From positions 1-24,467 of IMG/VR virus record IMGVR_UViG_3300046683_000134: DNA of 24,467 bases, one strand, 5' to 3'. The number at the start of each line of letters is the position of its first letter. The first letter of the stretch is position 1. The stretch is from a virus. This document shows, one piece after another, positions 1-5,969 of this stretch. The notes beneath the pieces are model-generated. The model did not search any database and was not told the DNA's origin. It was given only the letters and a program-made list of their open reading frames with translations. A program made the position numbers and the translations under genes.

Positions 1-127
1 GTGGCGATATCGCGAAAACGCCGCTCAACCTCGTCGCGCTCGACGACGACGGGATCTGGACCGAGACGACGTCGCCGGCCTTTTCGCCCGTCCTCACCAA
101 ACCGAACCGCTACCAGACGATCGGGCA
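1..127. repeat. Contig-end overlap (copy at 24341-24467)
   Basis: These 127 bases are repeated exactly at 24341-24467. The portal reading frame continues without a break when the copies are superimposed, so the molecule is circular or circularly permuted, with a unit of 24,340 bp. A length of 127 matches the largest k-mer commonly used in de Bruijn assembly, which suggests the repeat is an assembly overlap and not a packaged terminal redundancy. That last step is inference. Confidence 0.95.
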
Positions 128-1154
128 ATTTCTCGAGCAGTGGACGATCTCGAAATTGCTCTATGGGAACACCTATGTCCTGAAGGATCGGGATCTGCGC
201 GGCGTCGTCGTCGCGTTGTACGTGCTCGATCCGCGCATGGTCAAGCCGCTCGTCGCGCCCGACGGCGCCGTGTTCTATCAACTCTCGCCGAACCTCCTGG
301 CCGGCCTGCCGAACGGCGAGCTCGGCGTCCCGGCGCGGGAGATGATCCACGATCGCTGGAATTGCGCCTATCACCCGCTCGTCGGGATCTCGCCGCTCTA
401 TGCCTGCGGCGCGCAGGCGAACCTCGCGAACCTGATCGGCAACTCGCAGATTAATTTTTTCACCGCCGGCGGCCGGCCCTCGGGCCTCCTCGTCGCGCCG
501 ACCGAGATCGACGAGAAAACCGCGAAGCGCCTCAGCGAAACCTGGCACGGCCTCGGGCCCGGCAAGACCGCCGTCGTCGGCTACGGCATGAAGTACCAGG
601 ATATCGGGACGAGCGCGGTCGACTCGCAACTCACGACGCAATCCGATCAGGCGACGGCGATGATCGCCGGCTGTTTCGGCGTCCCGATCTCGTACGTCGA
701 CTCGAGCAAGCAACCGCCCTACGCGAATAGCGAGGCGACGCAGTTGCAGTATCAGAGTCAGTGCTTGCAGGTGCATATGACGGCGCTCGAGTGCGCCCTC
801 GACGAAGGCCTCGAGCTGCCGGCGCCCTACGGGACCGAATTTGATATCGACGCCTTGATCTGGATGGATACGGCGACGCGCACCAAGGCCGCGCACGATA
901 CGATCATGGCCGGCGTGTTGTCGCCGAACGAGGCCCGGCTCAAGTACTTCGGCCTCGGGCCCGTCGACGGCGGCGAGACGCCGTACCTCCAACAACAAAT
1001 GTATAGCCTGGCGGCGCTCGCGGGCCGGGATCCCGCGGCGCCGAACGCCATGTCGGCGCCTGCGGCCCCTGCGCCGTCGCCCGAGCCCGCGGCGTCGCCA
1101 GATCCGACCGAGCAACAAGTCGCCGCCGCGATCGGCGAGCTCGCCGAGGCCTGA
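1..1154 (+). CDS. Phage portal protein, C-terminal part (gene begins at 24145)
   Basis: This is the larger part of an HK97-family portal protein, the dodecameric ring through which DNA enters the capsid and to which the tail attaches. The frame enters at base 3 and continues the ORF that starts at 24145. Joined across the circle, the protein is 449 residues. Family-typical stretches include PLNLV, YGNTYVLKDR near the start of this part, a region reading MIHDRWN followed by VGISPLYA, and a proline/alanine-rich C-terminus after about residue 405. The connector gene follows 3 bases after the stop. A start at 156 inside this window would be artificial, because the coding sequence upstream is unbroken through the junction. 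Confidence 0.93.
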   Translation, partial: GDIAKTPLNLVALDDDGIWTETTSPAFSPVLTKPNRYQTIGQFLEQWTISKLLYGNTYVLKDRDLRGVVVALYVLDPRMVKPLVAPDGAVFYQLSPNLLAGLPNGELGVPAREMIHDRWNCAYHPLVGISPLYACGAQANLANLIGNSQINFFTAGGRPSGLLVAPTEIDEKTAKRLSETWHGLGPGKTAVVGYGMKYQDIGTSAVDSQLTTQSDQATAMIAGCFGVPISYVDSSKQPPYANSEATQLQYQSQCLQVHMTALECALDEGLELPAPYGTEFDIDALIWMDTATRTKAAHDTIMAGVLSPNEARLKYFGLGPVDGGETPYLQQQMYSLAALAGRDPAAPNAMSAPAAPAPSPEPAASPDPTEQQVAAAIGELAEA

Positions 1155-1157
1155 ACA

Positions 1158-1511
1158 ATGGCGCCCTTAGATTTTTCCCGCGTCACCCTCGCCGGCCCGC
1201 TCTGGACCGTCGACGAGGTGAAACCGCATTTACGGATCCGCGATGCTGATCACGACGCCGATATCGGGCAAAAACTCGACGCCGCCGAGGAGGCGATCGT
1301 CGCGTATCTCAAGACCGCGGCCGATCCGACGTGGGATGCGGATACGGCGCCGCTCGCCGTCAAACATGCGGTCCTCATCCTGACGACGCATTTGTACGAA
1401 CACCGCGGCGACGATATGGCGCCGAGCGCGTCGGGCTCGACGCCTGACGCCGATGTGTGGCAGGCGATCGCCCGCTTGCTCGCCATGTACCGGGATCCGA
1501 CGCTCGCATGA
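1158..1511 (+). CDS. Head-tail connector protein (HK97 gp6-like)
   Basis: A 117-residue protein directly after the portal. It has the organisation of the gp6-like head-tail connector family (Phage_connect_1 type): an N-terminal WTVDEVKPHLRI stretch followed by a helical bundle with DADIGQKLDAAEEAIVAYL and a C-terminal helix ending in LLAMYRDP. Members form a ring under the portal that extends the DNA channel. The ATG follows the portal stop by 3 bases, and its TGA overlaps the next ATG by 4 bases, indicating translational coupling. Assignment rests on the DEVK-HLRI pattern, the length and the position between portal and tail-completion genes. Confidence 0.85.
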   Translation: MAPLDFSRVTLAGPLWTVDEVKPHLRIRDADHDADIGQKLDAAEEAIVAYLKTAADPTWDADTAPLAVKHAVLILTTHLYEHRGDDMAPSASGSTPDADVWQAIARLLAMYRDPTLA

Positions 1512-1852
1512 CCGCGATCGGCCAGTACCGCCACGTCGTGAGCCTCGAGAACCCCGGCGATCCCGCGCCCGACGGCGACGGCGGCTATACCGAAACCTTC
1601 GAGGCGCTCGATCCGGCCTTCTGGGATTGCGCGATTACGCCGGCCTCGCAACGCCTGAGAACGCTCGAGACGCTCGCCTCGTCGGCCGTCCTCGCCCAGG
1701 CGACGCACGTCCTCACCGGGCCCTATCACGCCGGGATCACGATCGAGACGCGGATCACGTTCAACGGGCGACGGTTCAATGTGATCAACGTCGCCAACCT
1801 CGAGGAGCGCGGGATCGAGACGCAACTGCTCGCCGTCGAGGTGCTCACCTAA
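1508..1852 (+). CDS. Head-tail joining / head closure protein
   Basis: A 114-residue protein resembling the phage head-tail joining family (Phage_H_T_join, SPP1 gp16-like), the stopper that sits between connector and tail. An N-terminal YRHVVSLENP strand, an acidic glycine-rich loop, a tryptophan in AFWDCAI and a C-terminal RFNVINVANLEERG strand match the usual small beta-barrel. The start chosen is the ATG at 1508, overlapping the connector stop by 4 bases; the upstream in-frame start at 1457 would lie inside the connector gene. The stop shares one base with the next ATG. Confidence 0.82.
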   Translation: MTAIGQYRHVVSLENPGDPAPDGDGGYTETFEALDPAFWDCAITPASQRLRTLETLASSAVLAQATHVLTGPYHAGITIETRITFNGRRFNVINVANLEERGIETQLLAVEVLT

Positions 1853-2289
1853 TGGCAAGCGTCACCTGGGATGGCCTCGACGACCTCGAGGAGGAGCTCG
1901 GCAAGCTGCCCGAGGATCTCGCGCAGGCCGGCGGCGCCCTGGCGACCGAGAGCGCCGAGCAGGCGGCCGTCGAGATCAAGGCGGCGTATCCCTATCGCGA
2001 CGACGTGACGCATAAGGCGTACGCCGCGAGGGGCTGGGCGACGCATTTACGCGACGGCGTGATCGTGCGCGAGAAGCGTCTCGACTACGGCAAGGTCGTG
2101 TACCTGATGAACACGGCGCCCTATGCGTACGCCTATGAGAGCGGCCGGCGCAAGGGCAAGCACGGCACGACGCCGGCGCGGCCGACGTTTATCCCGATCC
2201 GCAACAAGTATCAACGCGGGTACATCGAGGCGATCGTCGCGCTGCTCGAGGAGCGCGGCCTCAGGACAAGCGGCAGTGCCGAAACCTGA
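1852..2289 (+). CDS. Tail-completion / neck protein (HK97 gp10-like)
   Basis: A 145-residue protein of the HK97 gp10-like family, which completes the neck between the head closure ring and the tail. The N-terminal helical part (residues 1-45, LEEELGKLPEDLAQAGGAL) leads to a basic region around YPYRDDVTHKAYAARG and then the characteristic APYAYAYESG with a following PARPTFIPI. In the family this APYA-xxxE-G element precedes the conserved P-x-P-F-x-P segment. The start overlaps the previous stop by one base. Its 3' end overlaps the following tail-terminator gene by 14 bases. Confidence 0.85.
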   Translation: MASVTWDGLDDLEEELGKLPEDLAQAGGALATESAEQAAVEIKAAYPYRDDVTHKAYAARGWATHLRDGVIVREKRLDYGKVVYLMNTAPYAYAYESGRRKGKHGTTPARPTFIPIRNKYQRGYIEAIVALLEERGLRTSGSAET

Positions 2290-2704
2290 TACCTCGGCGA
2301 TCGACGCCGCGCTCGTGAACGTGCTTTATCAGGACACGACGTTGAAAAGCCTCGTGCCCGACGGCGTGTACATGGACGAGGCGCCGCCGAACGCGCAACG
2401 GTTCGTGATCGTCGCCCTGGCCGACGCCGTCGATAACGCGACCTACGATGCCGGCCGGGCCTTCGAGGAGAAAACCTATACCGTCGTCGCGAAAATGCTC
2501 TCGACGGCCGGCGGCGATATCAAGGGCGCGGCGGCGCGGATCGACGTGCTCCTCGAGGACGCCGCGCTCACCGTCACCGGGTACGCCGACGTGCGGGCGC
2601 GCCGCGAGCGGCCGATCCGCGAGACGGACGTCGACACGGTCGATCCCTCGCTGCGCTGGTTTCACCGCGGCGGCGAGTACCGGGTACATGCAGCTATCAC
2701 CTAA
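2276..2704 (+). CDS. Tail terminator protein (DUF3168 / gp17-like)
   Basis: A 142-residue protein at the expected place for the tail terminator, which caps the tail tube and joins it to the neck. The pattern DAALVNVLYQDTTLKSLVPDGVY with a following EAPPNAQRFVIV, then EEKTYTVVAKML and a long helix with AAARIDVLLED, is that of DUF3168/tail-completion proteins. GTG at 2276 is taken as the start because the frame is open only through gp10 coding sequence before it; the overlap is 14 bases. No strong Shine-Dalgarno is visible, so coupling to gp10 translation is likely. Confidence 0.82.
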   Translation: MPKPDTSAIDAALVNVLYQDTTLKSLVPDGVYMDEAPPNAQRFVIVALADAVDNATYDAGRAFEEKTYTVVAKMLSTAGGDIKGAAARIDVLLEDAALTVTGYADVRARRERPIRETDVDTVDPSLRWFHRGGEYRVHAAIT

Positions 2705-2719
2705 ACGAGGGCCCGAACG

Positions 2720-3319
2720 ATGAGTATCAAAACCGGCCGCTACGGCAAAGTCTCTTACGATCCGCTCGGCGGATCGGCGCTCGTTCAGATCATTTCGATC
2801 AACGCCTGGAAGGGCTCGTTTGCGACCGACTACGAGGACGTCTCGTGTTTCGGTGATACGAACAAGGTTTACATTCCCGGCCTCATGGACATCGGCGGAT
2901 CGTTCTCGGGGTTCTGGAATTCGGCCGAGCTCACGCTATTCAAGGCGGCGATGCAACCGAGCCCGGGCGCCTTACAGTTGATGCCGAACACGACCGAGCC
3001 GAGTTTTTTCTGGTCGGGGCCCGCGTACATGTCGGCGGATATCGATTGTTCGATGAACGCGCCGAAAGTCACGGGCACGTTCAAGGCGGCCGGATCGTGG
3101 TCGGTACCGGGTCAGGTGATGGCCACCGGCGCCGGGCCGGGCACGGGCCTGGGCACGTTCACGCCGAGCGGCGCGACGCCGCCGCAAAACTTCGCCGCGC
3201 TCTCGACGGTCGTGGCGAACCCGGCGACGAACTGGACGACGGGTCAGTACATCCAACTCGGCGACGGCTCGCGCGCGAATTGGACCGGCTCGGCGTGGGC
3301 CGTCGGGGTACACGCCTAA
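2720..3319 (+). CDS. Major tail tube protein with C-terminal add-on domain
   Basis: A 199-residue tail tube subunit. Residues 1-140 look like the tube beta-barrel: GRYGKVSYD, then INAWKGSFATDYEDVSCFGD, and IGGSFSGFW, which fits tubes of phages with short genomes. Residues 145-199 form a separate module, GTFTPSGATPP to the end, with WTTG, LGD and SAW signatures. The same module, 28 of 55 residues identical without gaps, ends the head protein at 23770. Such C-terminal add-ons commonly decorate the outside of the tube. SD-like GAGGG lies upstream of the ATG at 2720. Confidence 0.85.
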   Translation: MSIKTGRYGKVSYDPLGGSALVQIISINAWKGSFATDYEDVSCFGDTNKVYIPGLMDIGGSFSGFWNSAELTLFKAAMQPSPGALQLMPNTTEPSFFWSGPAYMSADIDCSMNAPKVTGTFKAAGSWSVPGQVMATGAGPGTGLGTFTPSGATPPQNFAALSTVVANPATNWTTGQYIQLGDGSRANWTGSAWAVGVHA

Positions 3320-3323
3320 GACC

Positions 3324-3599
3324 GTGTTCACCGAAGGGATCACCCTGCGCGGCCTCGAGGCGACGATCGTCTGGGGCTACCGCACGGCGGCCGTCTGCAA
3401 AGAGTGGACGGCCGCCAGAACACCAGGCGGCCTCTGGACGGTACGCGCCCAGGTCGCGCGGGCGGATCCCTTTTCACTGAAACAAGCGGGCCTCAAGTTT
3501 ACGGCGCCGCGGATCGGCGGGCGGTTCTGCTGGCCCGTCGTCGCCGTCACCCTCACGGGATCCTCGCTCGCCGGGCAACTCGGCCCACCGGAGTCCTAA
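3324..3599 (+). CDS. Hypothetical protein between tail tube and tail chaperones
   Basis: A 91-residue protein starting at GTG 3324, four bases after the tail-tube stop and three before the next gene. No family was recognised. It is rich in beta-prone stretches (ATIVWGYRTAAVCKEW, GGLWTVRAQVARAD, RFCWPVVAVTLTG) and has two cysteines. Its location in the tail operon and tight spacing argue that it is translated and has a tail-related role. The shadow ORF starting at 3404 in another frame contains the chaperone extension further on and should not be confused with it. Confidence 0.7.
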   Translation: MFTEGITLRGLEATIVWGYRTAAVCKEWTAARTPGGLWTVRAQVARADPFSLKQAGLKFTAPRIGGRFCWPVVAVTLTGSSLAGQLGPPES

Positions 3600-3602
3600 C
3601 CT

Positions 3603-4052
3603 ATGTCGCGCTTCGTCCGACCGGAAACCACGACGATCGCCCTGAGCGGCGGCGAGACCCTCACGATCCGCCGGCGCCTGAGCGCGGGCGAGGCCCGGGC
3701 CCGCACCGAACGCTGGACCGAGCAAGTCGAGGATCCGCTCACCGGCGGCGTGAAGCTCGTCCCGCGCCTCACGCGCGCCGGCCTCGCGACGATTACGGCG
3801 TACCTCCTCGACTGGTCGCTCACCGACGACGCCGGGCACCGCGTCGAGATCCAGGGAATCGCGCAGGCCGAGCTCGAGGCGATCGTCGACAACCTCGACG
3901 GCGACGCCTTCGCCGAGATCCGCCTGGCGATCGAGGCGCACGAGGAGGCCCTGCGCGCCGAGCGGGACGCGCAAAAAAAAACGGCTGGGCCGAGCGCGTC
4001 GTCGCCGACCTCAACATCGCCCGTCGCTGTGGCTGGCGCTATGAGTGGGTAA
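3603..4052 (+). CDS. Tail assembly chaperone, short form (gpG-like)
   Basis: A 149-residue protein directly upstream of the tape measure, the standard place for tail assembly chaperones, which bind the tape measure and recruit tube subunits. The body up to about residue 126 (LSGGETLTIRRRLSAGEARA, then LLDWSLTDDAG and EAHEEALRAERDAQKK) is chaperone-like. After a run of nine As at 3973-3981 the zero frame degenerates into a serine/proline/alanine tail, SASSPTSTSPVAVAGAMSG, ending at 4052. The other product, produced by a -1 shift, is given separately. ATG 3603 follows the previous stop by three bases. Confidence 0.85.
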   Translation: MSRFVRPETTTIALSGGETLTIRRRLSAGEARARTERWTEQVEDPLTGGVKLVPRLTRAGLATITAYLLDWSLTDDAGHRVEIQGIAQAELEAIVDNLDGDAFAEIRLAIEAHEEALRAERDAQKKTAGPSASSPTSTSPVAVAGAMSG

Positions 4053-4126
4053 CCGACCTCGACGCCGATGTGTACGCGATCCTCGTCGAGGAGCTCCTGA
4101 AGGAACAAGCGCAGGCCGAGGCCTAA
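3603..4126 (+). CDS. Tail assembly chaperone, frameshifted long form (gpG-T-like)
   Basis: Reading the first 126 codons in frame 0 to 3980 and then shifting -1 on the A-run continues as NGWAERVVADLNIARRCGWR to a stop at 4126. This gives a fusion of about 174 residues. The extension has the look of real tail chaperone T-domains (a WRYEWVTDLDADVYAILVEEL pattern in two parts) and ends four bases before the tape-measure ATG. Zero-frame codons CAA AAA AAA ACG contain the slippery A AAA AAA. The -1 G/GT arrangement is conserved among long-tailed phages; its use here is inferred from the sequence. Confidence 0.85.
3973..3981 (+). promoter_or_regulatory. Programmed -1 frameshift slippery site (A9)
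   Basis: Nine consecutive As occur at the end of the chaperone domain. Slippage of tRNA-Lys from AAA to AAA by one base puts ribosomes in the frame of the T-extension. Transcriptional slippage on A9 is also possible. No downstream pseudoknot was modelled. Confidence 0.85.
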
Positions 4127-4129
4127 CCG

Positions 4130-5968
4130 ATGCCGATTACCGGGAAATTCGAGGCCGATTTTTCGCAATTCTCAGACGCAACGCAAGAGGCGACGAGCGA
4201 TCTCAAAACCTTTCAAGCCTCGGCGACGAGCGCGACGCAGGCCGTCTCCGACCTCGAAAAAACGACCGCGACGGCCGTCCCGCATACCTCGAGCCTCGCC
4301 GAGTCCTACTCGAAATTTGACGGGGCGCTGAACGCCGTCGGGATCCACATCGGCCCACAGATCAAAGCGGTCGAGGATCTCGGGGCTGTCGCCGGGAAAA
4401 GCGCCGGGCAAATCGGCCTCCTCGGGACCGCCGGCCTCGTCGTCGGCGCCGCGATGGCCGGCTGGGACGTCGGCCGCTGGATCGCCAAGATCACCGGCGC
4501 GGATCAAGCCGTCGTGAACCTCACCGACAAGCTCCTCGGGACGGGCCTGGCCGCGCAAACCGCCGGCGCCGAGCAGGACGCGATCGCGTTGGCCTTGCAA
4601 CGAACCGGGATCCATGCGGCCAACGGCGCCGAGGCCCTCGCCCTGAATACCAAATGGGCGAAAGAGAACCAGGCCGCGGCGAAAGAGGCCGCGAAAGAAC
4701 ATAAGGCCTGGGCCGACGCCATGGTCGAGCTCAACGCGGCCGGGACCGGCTGGAAAGGTACGCTCATGACGATCGACGGGGAAACCGTCGAGGCGATCAA
4801 GTACTACCTGGCCGCCGGCGTCTCACAGGGCAAGCTCGCCGAGGCGTATGCGCTGACCGACGTGCAAGTGAAGGCCGTCGCCTCGTCGATGGCCGATCAG
4901 AAGAAAGCGACCGAGGACGCGACGAAGGCGGCCGACGAGGCGGCGCGGGCCGCCGAGCGCTATAGCCTCGCCTGGGAAAAGGCGCAGAAAGAGACGGCGC
5001 AACTGTGGGCGAAACAGGGCGAGGCCTTCGCCGACTACCAACGCAATACGGTGCAACTCGAGGATCAAACCGCGAAGGCGCGCCTCGATCACGATCTCAC
5101 GTTTTGGAAAAGTCGCCTCGATCAAGGCCTGATCTCGACGAAGTTGTACGACGCCGAAGTTTCGGCGCTCAATCGGACCTACGCCGCCGAGCACGACGCC
5201 GCGCTCGCGAGCGAAACCGCCGCACGGATCGACAAGCTGCGCCAGGCGCAAGAGGGCGAGATCGCCGTCGTCGCCGAACGCTACGGCAAAGGCGTGATCG
5301 ACGAAGCGACCTACCAGGAACAGATTGAGGCGATCCGCTCGCGGTACCGGATCCTCGAACAGAGCGCGCAGGATACCGCCGACACCCAGGCGGCGATCCG
5401 GCGCCAGCAACGGCTCGACCAAGAGATCCAGGCGGCACAGACGGCGGCGAAGGCGACGATCGCGGCGATCTCGTCGGTTGACGCCTTTATGAACGCGAAT
5501 CAGCGCGTCTCGCTCTCGCAACAGATTGCGCCCGCCGATATCACCGAGGCCAACAAGGCCGGCGCCGTCGCGCGCCTGAAACAACTCGAGCAAGGGTTTC
5601 AGGATTTTCCCGGCCGCGCGCCTGGCGGGACGGGGAAAACGGGCCTCGCGTCGGACGATCTCGCCGGGTACATGCAAATGCTGCGGGAGCGGATCGAGTA
5701 CGCCTCCCTCAAGGCCGCGCTCCCAGGGCTCGCGGCGGGCGGGCCCGTGCGGGCCGGCGGCGCGTATATCGTCGGCGAGCGCGGGCCCGAGCTCTTTCTC
5801 CCGGGCGTGAGCGGCGCGATCTCACCGAACGCACCAGGCGCCGGCGCCTCGAGTATCCAGATCGTGATTAACGGATCGCTCCTCTCGACGCAGACCGAGC
5901 TCGCGGCCCTCGTGCAACAGGCGTTTATGACGGCGTACCGCACGGGCGGCAATCGCCTGCCGGCCTAG
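4130..5968 (+). CDS. Tape measure protein
   Basis: A 612-residue tape measure, which sets tail length and is ejected ahead of the DNA. At about 1.5 angstrom per residue it predicts a tail of roughly 90 nm. The N-terminus (PITGKFEADFSQFSDATQEA) has the helical threading pattern of the family. A small hydrophobic segment near residues 98-115 (GLLGTAGLVVGAAMAGWDVG) may act on the membrane. Long charged coiled-coil regions occupy about residues 170-450. The C-terminus has the hallmark AYIVGERGPELFLPGVSGAI, found at the end of many tape measures. It starts three bases after the chaperone fusion stop. Confidence 0.92.
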   Translation: MPITGKFEADFSQFSDATQEATSDLKTFQASATSATQAVSDLEKTTATAVPHTSSLAESYSKFDGALNAVGIHIGPQIKAVEDLGAVAGKSAGQIGLLGTAGLVVGAAMAGWDVGRWIAKITGADQAVVNLTDKLLGTGLAAQTAGAEQDAIALALQRTGIHAANGAEALALNTKWAKENQAAAKEAAKEHKAWADAMVELNAAGTGWKGTLMTIDGETVEAIKYYLAAGVSQGKLAEAYALTDVQVKAVASSMADQKKATEDATKAADEAARAAERYSLAWEKAQKETAQLWAKQGEAFADYQRNTVQLEDQTAKARLDHDLTFWKSRLDQGLISTKLYDAEVSALNRTYAAEHDAALASETAARIDKLRQAQEGEIAVVAERYGKGVIDEATYQEQIEAIRSRYRILEQSAQDTADTQAAIRRQQRLDQEIQAAQTAAKATIAAISSVDAFMNANQRVSLSQQIAPADITEANKAGAVARLKQLEQGFQDFPGRAPGGTGKTGLASDDLAGYMQMLRERIEYASLKAALPGLAAGGPVRAGGAYIVGERGPELFLPGVSGAISPNAPGAGASSIQIVINGSLLSTQTELAALVQQAFMTAYRTGGNRLPA

Positions 5969-5969
5969 T

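Noticed and set aside
4823-5677. 284-residue minus-strand ORF inside the tape measure
   Set aside because: It is an antisense shadow; the tape-measure frame has a family-typical C-terminal motif.
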